A DNA stretch of 39,256 nucleotides from Olavius algarvensis associated proteobacterium Delta 3 (GCA_903231505.1 CAFBRK010000189.1:1-39256); one strand, 5' to 3'; counted from the stretch's first letter, positions 25,601 to 34,759 are shown. Translations and numbers: made by a program. Notes: a model not told the origin generated them from the letters alone.

Positions 25601-28600
25601 ACGCCTGCCACCGCCATGGCCTACGACTTCCAGACGACGGCCACCGTGACGGCCTCGCCGAACGATCCGGCCAACTACGTGTTCACCAACTGGCGGGGCG
25701 ATGCCGACGGCACCGTGGCGACCACCGACGTGTACATGGACGAGCCGAAGACCGTGACCGCCGTGTTCAGCTCCAAAACCAATCTGGACGTGGATGACGA
25801 CGGCGACGGCAAAACCGAAAACCAGGGCGACTGCGACGACGGCGACGCGGGCCGCGCGCCGAACATCGAGGAGATCGCCGGAGACGGCATCGACCAGGAC
25901 TGCAACGGCGTGGACCTGGCCGCGGGCCTGGGCACGGTGTGCCTGCCCATCTCGGATGTCCCACTGGACACCGAACTTCAGGCGGCGCCGGCCAACATCA
26001 TGTTTGTCCTGGACGACTCCGGCTCCATGAACTGGGAGTTTATGACCCCTGAATCCGAGGGCAAGTTCGACGGGGAATTATACCTGTTCGACGGGCACAG
26101 TTCAAACAGCACCCTGGGTAAAAACGGCGGCGACGACCGCCAGCAGTGGCAGTCCCAGTGGCATGAGTACAACAAGATGTACTACAACCCGGCGGTTACC
26201 TACGCGCCCTGGCCGGAGAAGGCGGCCCTGCACGACCCGGACGACCCGCTCCGCTTTCCGGGGACCACCAATACCGCCACCACCGATCTTTCCGCCACGT
26301 TCTACGACCTGAACATCGCCGGACAGGGGGGTTCGGAGGTGAGCAGCACCGACATCATCGTCGACGATCTGGATCAGGCCGCCGCCAGTGAAATGGTGAC
26401 CATCGACGACAGCGACGGTTCGCCGGATTTTGTCCGTAATCCGTCCGGAAACTGGACCTCGTCAAGCACGAACGGGCAAAAATACGGCGGCAGCTACTAT
26501 TACACGGATGCCGCTTCCAGCGCACAGTCCGGCTGGACCGCGACCTGGAATTTCGGAGCCAAGGGCCACTCTGCCGGCGAGTATGACGTGTATGTCTGGT
26601 GGCCGAGCTCGGACACCTACTGGTCGGACAGCGCCGATTACACGATCTACAACGGCGACACCACCACCCCCCCGCTGGCGACCTTTACCGATGTCGACCA
26701 GAAGACCAGCGGCGGGCAGTGGAACTATTTTGGCCGCTACACCTTTGGCGCAGACAGCGCCCGGGTGGTGCTGACCCACGACACCGGAAGCAACCCCGGC
26801 ACCGACGACGACCGCGTGGTGGCCGATGCCGTTCGGATCGTCAAGGTGACCGCGGCCAGCACGGGGCGGCGCTTCTGGATCGTGGACGGCACCTGGTACG
26901 AGGAGTCCGACCACTTCGAATCCTACGAGGACCCGGACCACGGGCAGCATTTCTACGACACCCGTACCGGCAACGACGACAATGTCTTCCACGAGGTCCG
27001 CTGGTACCCCTATGTGAATGACGGCGATCCGGATCACGGTCCCGGCACCTACCAGATCCATGCCTGGTGGCGGGATTACAACGACTACTCCAGCAGCATG
27101 TCCTATGAGGTCTGCATCGGAGGGACCTGCACGCCCACCAGGACGTACAATCAGACCGATTCGGGCAACGCCAGTGATCAGTGGAATCTTTTGGAGACCG
27201 CCGGCGGCGTTACGACGTTTAGCTTTACTGGCGCGTCGCCCGAGAACGAATATGTCCGATTGGTCTGGAAACCGGGGGATCACGGCGGCACGGACGTGAA
27301 CGCGGACGCCATCGCCTTTGTCAAGCAGGGCGACCCCCCGACAGAGGTGACCATGGCCAACTCCCACTACTACGTGAGGGGTGCCGACGACCATATCTAC
27401 CTGGTCAACCTGACGGGCGAGGTCGACGGTAGCCCGGCCCTCGAGCGCCGGTTCTATAAATTTGCCACCGCGGACCGGGACAATCCGCGCGACACCGTGG
27501 ACATCGGGGACCTGGTCGAGGAGACCGATGTGGCTACCCTCCAGTCCCTGGGGCTGCTGCGGACCGACGATGTACTCGCCACCATCACCACCGATGTCAC
27601 GGCCGGAACCAAAACGCTGAATGTCAGCGGGCTCAGCACGGCGATCGATGCCGGAGCCTATATCACCATCGAGGGGGACCCCGGCACCTTTTACGAGGTG
27701 GACAGCAGCACCCTCAGCGAAATTACGACGGTAGAGGATCTGCCGGCGGTCACCGCGCCAAAGGGCATCACCCTGTACCGCAGCCCCGAGCAGGACCGGC
27801 GCAACTTTGCCAATTGGTTCTCCTTCTACCGGGCCCGCCACCTGGCGGCCAAGGCGGCCGTGGGGCAGGCCATCAGCCAGATCCGGGGCGTGCAGATCGG
27901 CCTGTACACGATCCAGGAGCGGCTGGCACAGCCGGTGCTCAAGGTCAAGGTGGGCGATCACCCGGACCAGACCAACACCCTGCTCAACGCCCTTTACGGC
28001 CTGAGCAACGGGGGCGGCACACCGCTGCGCAAGGCCCTTCGAAACGTCGGCCGGTACTTCGACAATGACGACGGCAACGACGGCAATATCGAAGGCGACG
28101 ACGCCACCCTCACCGGCGACCCGTGGTACCCGGCCGACCAGGGCGGCTCCTGTCAGCAGGCCTTTACCATCCTCATGTCGGACGGCTTCTGGAACGGCGG
28201 GAGCCCGGCTGTCGGCGACGTCGACGAGAACAAGACCGCCCCGTACCAGGACCATCCGACCAACGCGGGCACATCCTATTCCAACACCCTGGCCGATGTG
28301 GCCTACAAGTTCTGGGACACCGACCTGGTCGACGACCTGGACGACGAGGTGCCGACCAGTTACAGGGACTCCAGAGACAGTCAGCACATGGTCACCTACA
28401 CCGTGGCCTTCGGGGTCCAGGGAACCCTGAACCCGGCCGATTACGATCTGTTCAACGAGGTCAGCCCGACCTACCCCACCTGGCCCGACCCGACCACCGA
28501 GTGCCCCAGGTGTGCGAAAAAGATCGACGACATGTGGCACGCGTCGGTCAACGGGCGGGGCATCTTTTTGAGCGCCGAAGACCCGGGGCAGCTGGTTTCC

Positions 28601-30976
28601 AACCTGACCGACGTGATCCAGAATGTGATCGCCCGCATCGGATCCGGTGCCTCGGTGTCCATCAACGGCGAGGAGCTGCATGCGGGCACCGTGATGTTCC
28701 AGTCGAGCTACTCTTCGGACGGCTGGACCGGCGACGTCAAAAGCTACGAGGTGGTCACCCCCGGCAACCAGCAGACGGGCGAAAAGCTCGGGGACATCCG
28801 GTTCGACAAGCCCCTCTGGTCGGCCAGCTTCCTGCTCGGGGACGTCCTGCCCAAAGCCAACCCGGCCTGGCCGGGAGAGCCGTCCTGGGACAAGACCTCC
28901 TGGGATACGGGCCGGGTCATCGCCACCTACGATTCCGGCAATGAAGTCGGAAAGAAGTTCCGCTATGACCATCTTACGGCCACCCAGAGGGTGTTTCTGC
29001 CCGGTGTCACAGACGGTTGGGACCCGGTGGAAGAAACCCGGCAGAAGGTCAATTACCTCCGCGGCGACAACACTTATGAAGAAGACAAGACCGGCGGCAT
29101 CTTCCGGCAGCGCCTCAGCAAAATGGGCGACATCGTCCACTCGTCCCCGCTCTACCAGGGGTATGCCGACGGGGGTGGCAACCCCTACGGCGTCCTCTAT
29201 GTGGGCGGAAACGACGGCATGCTCCACGCCTTCTACGCCGGCAAGACCGATGGGGACGCCGCCGACCAGGCCTTGAGGGGCAAGGAGCTCTTTGCCTACG
29301 TCCCGAACCATGTCTTTCCAAAGCTCAACGAACTGACCCGGCCCGCGGCCACCCACCAGTTCTATGTGGATGCCACACCGTTTGTGCGGGATACCGGCAC
29401 CCAAAAGATGCTTGTCGGCGGTCTGGGAAGGGGCGGCAAGGGCGTCTATGCCCTGGATGTCACCGACCCCTTGACCCGCACCGAGGACAACACGGCCAGC
29501 TGGGTCCTCTGGGAGTATCCGCGGGACACCACGTCCCAGGCCCAGAGGGATCAGCTCGGCTACACCTACGCCCGGCCGTTCATCGTCCAGTCGAACGATG
29601 CCGACATCGGTTGGGTGGTTCTCCTCAGCAACGGCTACGACAGCAAGGACCAGTGCCCGGCGCTCTTCGTGCTGAACGCCCACGAAAAAACCGAGGACGG
29701 GGTGACGATCCCGGCCGGCAGCGCCGTGGAAATCATCAAGGCGTCCAAGACCGCCACCTGCACCGGGGACTGCAACGGCCTGTCAGAGCCCTTGCCGGTC
29801 GACCTGGACGGGAACTCGACGGTGGATTACGTCTACGCTGGCGACCTGAGAGGCAATATCTGGAAATTCGATATGACTTCCGACGATCACACCAAGTGGC
29901 GGGTTTTCCATGAGACGGCATCCGGCGATGTGGCACCGTTCTTCACGGCCCGGGGCCCGGGCAACAAGATCCAGCCGATCACCATCACACCGAGTCTCAT
30001 GAAGCATCCCGACAGTGACAAGCCGGGATTTCTGGTGGTGTTCGGCACCGGAAAGTACCTGCACACCGACGACATGGATCCGCCGACAGATATCAGTTAC
30101 TCGGCGACACAGACCATTTACGGCGTCTGGGACTACGGCGACGCGTCCCCGTCGCCCGATCCGAACCATAACCGCAAGGACCGGCAGGAATACCTCGGTA
30201 CGCTGGCGCGAGCGGGTTCCGGTGCCTCGGAAACCAACAGCCTGAGCAATCTGGACAGCAACATTTCGCTGCAGAAACAGGTCGAGGATTTCTACCAGGA
30301 GGTGCATTTTTTCAGCTGTGATTCGGAAGAAGCCGGGGGTGATCCGGTGACCAAATCAGTGACCGATCTCGATGATTCGAGCGTGACGGGCTGTGATAAA
30401 CAATTCAGCCGCTTCCTGCGGGTGCTCAGCAAGGAGCCGCTCATCTGGAAGACGGAACCGGATGACAAGGAAAATGACGGTCAGTCGCCCAACCCGGACG
30501 ACGACGAGCCGAACAACGCGGGGTGGTACTTCGATCTGCCCCATGACACCAATCGTGAGCGGGTCATCCGAAACGGTTTGATCCGCGACGGCAAGTACGT
30601 GGTGATCACCTCCATCCCGAGGAGTTCCCCGTGCTCGGCCGGCGGCGATTCCATCCTCCACGAAATGGACGCGGCCACCGGCGGCCGCCTGGACACGGCC
30701 CAGTTCGACATCGACCTGGATGCGGCCATCACCGCCGGCGACCTGATCGTCATCCAGGACCCGAAGTGGCGCCCGGGTGATCCGGTGGAGGATCGATACA
30801 TCACCGTGGCGCCCACCGGGATCCACTTCCGGAGGATGATGTACCCGCCGGTCATCCTTCGGCTGCCCGATGAAAAGTCGGAAATGAAGTATTTCAGTAC
30901 GGCTTCCGGAAACATCACCATGATCCAGGAGGTTGCCGAGCAACGGGGTATGTTCTACTGGAGAGAACACTACTGA
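22574..30976 (+). CDS. pilY1: Giant PilY1-type pilus adhesin, C-terminal part
   Basis: Frame of 2800 residues; its first 15 codons overlap the previous part out of frame and are probably not a true start. Order: one PKD-like module (16-112), cadherin/VCBS-like modules with LDVLANDTD and NIDVLANDSFAG (113-605), beta-repeat modules of InlB/Flg_new type (607-1065), a MopE-type metal-binding motif (DVDDDGDGK...GDCDDGD...DGIDQDCNGVD, 1072-1112), a von Willebrand A start with MIDAS IMFVLDDSGSM (about 1142), two golvesin-like domains (about 1257-1430 and 1431-1586), then the rest of the PilY1 N-part (RRNFANWFSFYRARH) and the C-terminal PilY1 beta-propeller (GDIVHSSPLYQG from about 2180, LYVGGNDGMLHAF). 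DLDGNSTVD near 2409 fits the PilY1 calcium site DxDxNxxxD. PilY1 acts at the pilus tip in adhesion and controls retraction. Confidence 0.88.
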   Translation: MPTPAQPTASTKATTADANTGAAYSINEGDDLVLSGSGSDVITADSLTYAWDLNNDGIFGDAGLAAATGTVTWAQLQALVPPVNDEGSYTITLRVSDDDTYTDDTAPVTIANVAPTGNDDSGAAFTTDEDTGTTLDVLANDTDANSSDNLLVLSPIDTATFSTKGLVINNGLNISYLPNGQFEALNVGDSVTDRFIYTVSDGDGGTDTATVTVTIDGVNDAPTFSGFSGLLDSVNEDTQVEITFADIAAQGDEADVDGSVNAFVVKSVSSGTLLIGSSAASATPFAATTNDQIGGSVEAYWTPDPDANGAKEAFRVVALDNSGAESAFVIPGYVLVNPVGDITVDTATTAEDTLVNIDVLANDSFAGAAVVSVAPGDEPANGSAVVQGDNTINYTPNDDWHGSDVFTYTVTSGGATETATVTVTVNAVADVVLDAFFISEDLTVNIDVTGNDTFAGSATVIAVTQGANGSVVIEADNTVTYTPIADWNGNDSFTYTVSNGGADEIGTVNIAAAAVADIAADAAIAARNTPWTIDLMANDSFENAGATITSFVTNPTANGGTIVDNGDGTVTYTSAPLFTGVDTFDYIVTSGGVTETATVTVTVENVYSVTINWTGTGDGTVVVSGVTIAPESPFNTYTPKSATGDITGPHLTVLVKENDVISLTATPVAAQGINGSRFDSWGDGETTATHTDITVTADMTLDVRFEQLWQIASSVTGEDTHITVTTVDNPATDPDNAAGSANPEVLDEGADSDTYDYTPDEGYFVNLIVTVPPAAPVIEATSSFPVSKQVTTITADQTIEANVLINPEVTATVLLSDEDNAIHGSVTPAGTTSYYYGETPAYTISADDGWCVESVTVDGAEVWDNTGTTNYTVNSASDHTYQFDPLTRAGTDDYEITAVFRQPWVFTGTISPFMAQAVWQGAGSWSLYDEDQDVFVAQNMDHLNTVTLPCDSRNFTFYVHDQSNWETVETGGTRDGADVKFAFSVTDDSSKDAQYRPILTLLIDGNGTTTPATAMAYDFQTTATVTASPNDPANYVFTNWRGDADGTVATTDVYMDEPKTVTAVFSSKTNLDVDDDGDGKTENQGDCDDGDAGRAPNIEEIAGDGIDQDCNGVDLAAGLGTVCLPISDVPLDTELQAAPANIMFVLDDSGSMNWEFMTPESEGKFDGELYLFDGHSSNSTLGKNGGDDRQQWQSQWHEYNKMYYNPAVTYAPWPEKAALHDPDDPLRFPGTTNTATTDLSATFYDLNIAGQGGSEVSSTDIIVDDLDQAAASEMVTIDDSDGSPDFVRNPSGNWTSSSTNGQKYGGSYYYTDAASSAQSGWTATWNFGAKGHSAGEYDVYVWWPSSDTYWSDSADYTIYNGDTTTPPLATFTDVDQKTSGGQWNYFGRYTFGADSARVVLTHDTGSNPGTDDDRVVADAVRIVKVTAASTGRRFWIVDGTWYEESDHFESYEDPDHGQHFYDTRTGNDDNVFHEVRWYPYVNDGDPDHGPGTYQIHAWWRDYNDYSSSMSYEVCIGGTCTPTRTYNQTDSGNASDQWNLLETAGGVTTFSFTGASPENEYVRLVWKPGDHGGTDVNADAIAFVKQGDPPTEVTMANSHYYVRGADDHIYLVNLTGEVDGSPALERRFYKFATADRDNPRDTVDIGDLVEETDVATLQSLGLLRTDDVLATITTDVTAGTKTLNVSGLSTAIDAGAYITIEGDPGTFYEVDSSTLSEITTVEDLPAVTAPKGITLYRSPEQDRRNFANWFSFYRARHLAAKAAVGQAISQIRGVQIGLYTIQERLAQPVLKVKVGDHPDQTNTLLNALYGLSNGGGTPLRKALRNVGRYFDNDDGNDGNIEGDDATLTGDPWYPADQGGSCQQAFTILMSDGFWNGGSPAVGDVDENKTAPYQDHPTNAGTSYSNTLADVAYKFWDTDLVDDLDDEVPTSYRDSRDSQHMVTYTVAFGVQGTLNPADYDLFNEVSPTYPTWPDPTTECPRCAKKIDDMWHASVNGRGIFLSAEDPGQLVSNLTDVIQNVIARIGSGASVSINGEELHAGTVMFQSSYSSDGWTGDVKSYEVVTPGNQQTGEKLGDIRFDKPLWSASFLLGDVLPKANPAWPGEPSWDKTSWDTGRVIATYDSGNEVGKKFRYDHLTATQRVFLPGVTDGWDPVEETRQKVNYLRGDNTYEEDKTGGIFRQRLSKMGDIVHSSPLYQGYADGGGNPYGVLYVGGNDGMLHAFYAGKTDGDAADQALRGKELFAYVPNHVFPKLNELTRPAATHQFYVDATPFVRDTGTQKMLVGGLGRGGKGVYALDVTDPLTRTEDNTASWVLWEYPRDTTSQAQRDQLGYTYARPFIVQSNDADIGWVVLLSNGYDSKDQCPALFVLNAHEKTEDGVTIPAGSAVEIIKASKTATCTGDCNGLSEPLPVDLDGNSTVDYVYAGDLRGNIWKFDMTSDDHTKWRVFHETASGDVAPFFTARGPGNKIQPITITPSLMKHPDSDKPGFLVVFGTGKYLHTDDMDPPTDISYSATQTIYGVWDYGDASPSPDPNHNRKDRQEYLGTLARAGSGASETNSLSNLDSNISLQKQVEDFYQEVHFFSCDSEEAGGDPVTKSVTDLDDSSVTGCDKQFSRFLRVLSKEPLIWKTEPDDKENDGQSPNPDDDEPNNAGWYFDLPHDTNRERVIRNGLIRDGKYVVITSIPRSSPCSAGGDSILHEMDAATGGRLDTAQFDIDLDAAITAGDLIVIQDPKWRPGDPVEDRYITVAPTGIHFRRMMYPPVILRLPDEKSEMKYFSTASGNITMIQEVAEQRGMFYWREHY

Positions 30977-31129
30977 TCGGCTGTGATGCCGACCCGATTC
31001 CAATCCGGACATGTTTCGCCGCGGGGTAGGGCAGACCGGCTCCGGGAGACCGGTGACAGTTGCCCGGCAGTTCTGACACCATGTCGGTGCCGTCTGTGAT
31101 TACGCCACGTGTAAAAGGAGATCCGGGAA

Positions 31130-31534
31130 ATGGCCATTATCATGCGTTCAACGACACCCCATATCGGAAACAGATGGAGCACATGGGCGGGCCGTTGTTT
31201 GGCGATGCTGCTCGCCCTGCTTGTCTGCGGCGTCCCGAATCCCATGGCGGCGGACGACTTGCCGCAAATCGCGACCTTGAATCCGGTGCCCGAAGTGGAA
31301 CCGCTTCCCGAATTTCATGTCTTGGGCCCCATCGACGAGATACGCCCGGAGGGGGTTATCGTCGATGATTCCTACATCGAATTTCCGGACCCCTACAAAA
31401 CGGAATACTTCCGGGTTTCGAACCGGTCTAAAATGACCCTGTCCGGGTTCCAGGTCGGTGATTATGTCGGATGTGAGCTGGATTCCATCGGAAAGCTCAA
31501 GACCATGTGGAAGTTCTCCAAGCCGCCGGAATAG
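31130..31534 (+). CDS. Small secreted protein of the pilus cluster, unknown function
   Basis: 134 residues; I do not recognise a family. An N-terminal signal sequence is visible (basic start, CLAMLLALLVCGVPNPMAA, cleavage about residue 41). The mature part of about 93 residues contains a proline/glutamate linker (LNPVPEVEPLPEF) and a compact beta-rich domain (FHVLGPIDEIRPEGVIVDDSYIEF... FQVGDYVGCELDSIGKLKTMW) that looks like an OB-type barrel. AGGAGA at 31116-31121 gives a good ribosome binding site. It lies 150 nt after pilY1 and before the duplicated terminator, so it is probably co-transcribed; small genes after pilY1 (pilY2, pilE) are usual, but no similarity to them is apparent. Confidence 0.7.
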   Translation: MAIIMRSTTPHIGNRWSTWAGRCLAMLLALLVCGVPNPMAADDLPQIATLNPVPEVEPLPEFHVLGPIDEIRPEGVIVDDSYIEFPDPYKTEYFRVSNRSKMTLSGFQVGDYVGCELDSIGKLKTMWKFSKPPE

Positions 31535-31570
31535 AGCAATTGCCCCAATTACATTCCGATTGAATTTTCA

Positions 31571-31606
31571 GACGCCCAGCGGCCGGTGCCCTGGGCGTTT
31601 GTTTTT
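31571..31606 (+). terminator. Rho-independent terminator after the pilY1 cluster
   Basis: CGCCCAG (31573-31579) pairs with CTGGGCG (31591-31597), followed by TTTGTTTTT. The 28-nt hairpin region including the loop is identical to that at 16428-16455 and is followed by the same type of array, so the terminator and array start were probably duplicated together. Confidence 0.85.
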
Positions 31607-32350
31607 GGGCACTGGATTCTCGATACTGGATTCTGGTTACTGGATCCTTGATACTGGATCCTTGATACTGGATGAGCTGAAAGCTCAAAGCTTGCCCGTC
31701 CGCCTGAGGGGCTGGAGGTCGGATGGCAGAGGACAGATGTCGGATGTCAGATGTCGGATGTCGGATGTCGGATGGCAGAGGACAGATGTCGGAGGTCGGA
31801 TGTCCGAGGTCGGATGGCAGAGGACAGCTAAGACATAAGGACACACGCGCTAACGGGCCAACGGGCCAACGGGCTAACGGGCAAACGGGCCAACGGGCCG
31901 ACGGGCAGACGGGCAAACGGGCCAACGGGCCGACGGGCAGACGGGCTGACGGGCAAACGGTCCAACGGGATGCCGGTTCCAGGATACAAGATACAACGGT
32001 TAGGGCATCTGGAGCACTGGCCCTGGATTCTCGCAGTTGCCAACTACCCAATACCGAATACCCAATACCTGACGAAGGGCAAACCTACCAACCGGCCAAA
32101 CCGGCTAACGGGCCCATCCGTCTACGCTCCTTCGGAGCTTCGCCGGACAGGCGGACCAACGGGCCAACGGGCTAACGGGCCAACCGGCAAACCGGCAAAC
32201 CGGCTAAACCGGCAAACGGGCGAACGGGCACACGGGCGAACGGGCCCACGGGCAAACGGGCGAACGGCCAAACCGGCAAACGGGCCAACGGGCCCACCGG
32301 CCAAGATTCACCGACTACCGAATACCAAATACCCAATCCCCAATACCTAA
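31607..32350. repeat. Mosaic tandem-repeat block VI, between pilY1 cluster and the ATPase gene
   Basis: Order: CTGGATT/CTTGATA (7 nt) 31611-31672; GATGAGCTGAAAGCTC linker and GCTTGCCCGTCCGCC hairpin word (31672-31709); GTCGGAT/CAGAGGA (7 nt) 31715-31828; linker AGCTAAGACATAAGGACAC (31827-31845); ACGGGCCA/ACGGGCAG (8 nt) 31850-31967; AATACCG (7 nt) 32044-32072; ACGGGCAA/AACCGGCA (8 nt) 32095-32305; AATACCA (7 nt) 32318-32350. The order closely repeats that of the blocks at 16.5 and 34.3 kb. Confidence 0.9.
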
Positions 32351-32379
32351 CGAAGGGCCCACGGACCGGGAAAAACTCC

Positions 32380-32408
32380 TTGTTTATCCCCTATATTAAT
32401 ATTATTAT
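32380..32408 (+). promoter_or_regulatory. Possible sigma-70 promoter for the GspE/PilB gene
   Basis: TTGTTT (32380-32385), 17-nt spacer, TATTAT (32403-32408) in an AT-rich island directly after the repeat block. The -10 is a 5/6 match; the -35 is weak. It is 85 nt upstream of the ATG. Confidence 0.4.
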
Positions 32409-32492
32409 TAGATAAACATCGCCTTCCGCGGCCGGCCCGGATCAGGGTGCACGGCTGCCGGAAAAAACAGCTTACCCGGAAGATATCATCCC

Positions 32493-34295
32493 ATGCAGGA
32501 CACCGAGCTTTCCAACCCGTTTTCAGCCAGGAACATCTGTCAGACGCTTCTGAATCAGGGATATCTGTCCAAATCCCAGACCAAGGAGCTGCTTCAGAAA
32601 AAGAACGTTCTGGACCGGAAACTGGAAAATCTGCGAAACCAGCCGGGCGGCCACTCGGCAACCCTGGTGGAGGTCATCGGCGGCTTGAACATGAGCCGCG
32701 CCGACGATCCCAAAAAGCCCGTGGACGAGGAGATCATTTACGAGGCCCTGGCTGCCGACTGGGAGATGCCGTACCGGAAAATCGATCCCCTCAAGCTCGA
32801 CATGAAGGTGGTCACGACCACGATTCCCCGTAACTTTGCGAAAAAACATCTGATTTTGCCTATTTCCCTTGACGATGGGCATCTGACCCTGGCGACCTCC
32901 CAGCCTTTGAGCGACATGGAGATGGAAGACATCGTGCGGGCGGTGAATATGAAGGTGGATCCGGTGGTCTGCACCCGCAACGATATCCTCAAGCTCATCG
33001 ATGAATTTTTCGGTTTTCAGAAGTCGATCAAAGCGGCCGAGCACCAGTTTTCGGGACCCTCTGTGGATCTCGGTAACCTGGAGCAGTATATCAACCTGAA
33101 GGATGTCTCCGCCTCCGATCAGCACATCGTCACGGCTGTCAATCACATGCTCAGTTATGCCTTTGATCAGAGAGCCAGCGATATTCACATCGAGCCCAAG
33201 CGCGAGGAGAGTATGGTCCGGATGCGGATCGACGGGGTCCTCCATGTCGTCTACAATCTCCCGAAAAACATACACAATGCAGCGGTCAGCCGTATCAAGA
33301 CCATGTCGCGATTGAACATGGCCGAAAAACGCCGTCCCCAGGATGGGCGCATCAAAGCCGACAAGGGTGGACAGGAAGTTGAGATACGGGTGTCGACGAT
33401 CCCTGTCGCCTTCGGCGAGAAGGTGGTCATGCGGGTGATGGACCCGGATGTTCTTTTCCAGGACCTTGAAAACCTGGGATTTTCCGCAACGGACCTGGAT
33501 CGCTACACCCGGTTCATCAAGATGCCCCATGGTATTGTGCTGGTTACCGGTCCCACCGGCAGCGGCAAGTCGACGACTCTGTATTCAACGCTGCGCACCA
33601 TTTCGTCCCCGGAAATCAATATCACCACCGTGGAAGACCCCATTGAAATGATCCACGAAGAGTTTAACCAGATCGGGGTGCAGCCGGCCATCGACGTCAC
33701 GTTTTCCAACATCCTGAGGAACATCCTCCGCCAGGACCCGGACGTCATCATGATCGGCGAAATGCGGGATCTGGACACCGCCTCCAATGCCGTTCAGGCA
33801 GCTCTCACCGGCCACCTGGTCCTTTCTACGTTGCACACCAACGATGCTCCGACCTCGGTGACCCGTCTGCTGGACCTTGGTTTGCCGGCCTACCTGATCC
33901 AGTCCACGCTGATCGGGATCATCGCACAGCGTCTGGTTCGCAGGATTTGTAATTACTGCCGGGCACCATTCGAGATGAATTTAGAGCAGTTGACGGAAAT
34001 GGGCATTTATCTCGACAGGCAGGGCACCCTCGAGCTTTATCAGGGAAAAGGCTGCCATCGCTGCCGGGGAACCGGATATCTCGGCCGGGAGGGCATTTAT
34101 GAAGTGCTTCCCTACACAGAGGGGATCCGGCAGTTGACGACTTCAGACACCAACCTGGATGCATTATCGCGAAAGGCCCGGGAAGAGGGGATGGTAACGC
34201 TCCGGGACAACGCCGTTGAAAAAATGCTCAAGGGGATCACCACGTATCAGGAGGTCATGCGGGTGACCTGGGAGGAGTTTTCCCTGACGGAATAA
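32493..34295 (+). CDS. gspE: GspE/PilB-family secretion/pilus assembly ATPase
   Basis: Cytoplasmic hexameric ATPase that powers pilin or pseudopilus extension. 600 residues: N-terminal helical region (1-75), an N1/N2 GspE/PilB domain (about 75-190), then the ATPase core with ASDIHIEP, RMRIDGVLH, Walker A GPTGSGKST at 353-361, Asp box GxITVEDPIE (ITTVEDPIEMI), Walker B DPDVIMIGEMRD at 415-426 and His box STLHTND. A zinc-binding tetracysteine lies at 486, 489, 521 and 524 (CNYC...CHRC), found in GspE and PilB but not PilT. The tetracysteine and extended N-terminus argue for extension, not retraction. Given the neighbouring minor pilins it probably serves a type IV pilus, although T2SS cannot be excluded. 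Confidence 0.93.
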   Translation: MQDTELSNPFSARNICQTLLNQGYLSKSQTKELLQKKNVLDRKLENLRNQPGGHSATLVEVIGGLNMSRADDPKKPVDEEIIYEALAADWEMPYRKIDPLKLDMKVVTTTIPRNFAKKHLILPISLDDGHLTLATSQPLSDMEMEDIVRAVNMKVDPVVCTRNDILKLIDEFFGFQKSIKAAEHQFSGPSVDLGNLEQYINLKDVSASDQHIVTAVNHMLSYAFDQRASDIHIEPKREESMVRMRIDGVLHVVYNLPKNIHNAAVSRIKTMSRLNMAEKRRPQDGRIKADKGGQEVEIRVSTIPVAFGEKVVMRVMDPDVLFQDLENLGFSATDLDRYTRFIKMPHGIVLVTGPTGSGKSTTLYSTLRTISSPEINITTVEDPIEMIHEEFNQIGVQPAIDVTFSNILRNILRQDPDVIMIGEMRDLDTASNAVQAALTGHLVLSTLHTNDAPTSVTRLLDLGLPAYLIQSTLIGIIAQRLVRRICNYCRAPFEMNLEQLTEMGIYLDRQGTLELYQGKGCHRCRGTGYLGREGIYEVLPYTEGIRQLTTSDTNLDALSRKAREEGMVTLRDNAVEKMLKGITTYQEVMRVTWEEFSLTE

Positions 34296-34309
34296 ATGGG
34301 TATCGGGTA

Positions 34310-34668
34310 TTTGGATACTGGATGCTGGATACTGGGTGCTGGATGCTGGATGCTGGATACTGGATACTGGATGCTGGATGCTTGAAGTCGGAGGCTTGCC
34401 CGCCTTTGGCGGGGTGGAGGTTGGAGGTCGGAAAACGCAGGGCAGAGGACAGATGTCGGAGGTCGGATGTCCGAGGTCGGAAGGCAGAGGACAGAGGACA
34501 GCCAAGACATGAGGACGCACGGGCCAAACCGGCCAACCGGCTAAACCGGCTAACCGGCCAAACCGGCCAACGGGCCAACGGGCTAACGGGCCAACGGGCC
34601 CACGGGCCCACGGGCCCACGGGCCAACGGGCCCACGGGCTAACGGGCCCACGGCCAAACCGGCGAAGC
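34310..34668. repeat. Mosaic tandem-repeat block VII, after the ATPase gene
   Basis: Order: CTGGATG/CTGGATA (7 nt) 34312-34381; GGCTTGCCCGCC-ttt-GGCGGGG hairpin (34392-34416); GTCGGAG/CAGAGGA (7 nt) 34424-34500; linker AGCCAAGACATGAGGACGC (34499-34518), nearly identical to 31827-31845; AACCGGCC/ACGGGCCA/ACGGGCCC (8 nt) 34520-34665. Several consecutive ACGGGCCC units are exact. Confidence 0.9.
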
Positions 34669-34723
34669 CGCGACCCCTTTCCGCTAAAAACCAAACACAA
34701 TATACGAAACACCATTCTTTAAC

Positions 34724-34759
34724 CAAAAAACGCCACCTCCCTGTCGGGAAGTGGCGTTT
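34724..34759 (-). terminator. Terminator of the LysM gene
   Basis: On the minus strand AACGCCAC and GTGGCGTT form a stem, extended inward with one mismatch by CCC/GGG, followed by a T-run (GTTTTTT). It lies about 25 nt after the stop of the LysM gene and could also stop plus-strand transcripts from the ATPase gene. Confidence 0.75.

Noticed and set aside
26462..29683. Minus-strand open frame of 1073 codons opposite pilY1
   Set aside because: Antisense shadow of the conserved PilY1 region; composition is not protein-like.
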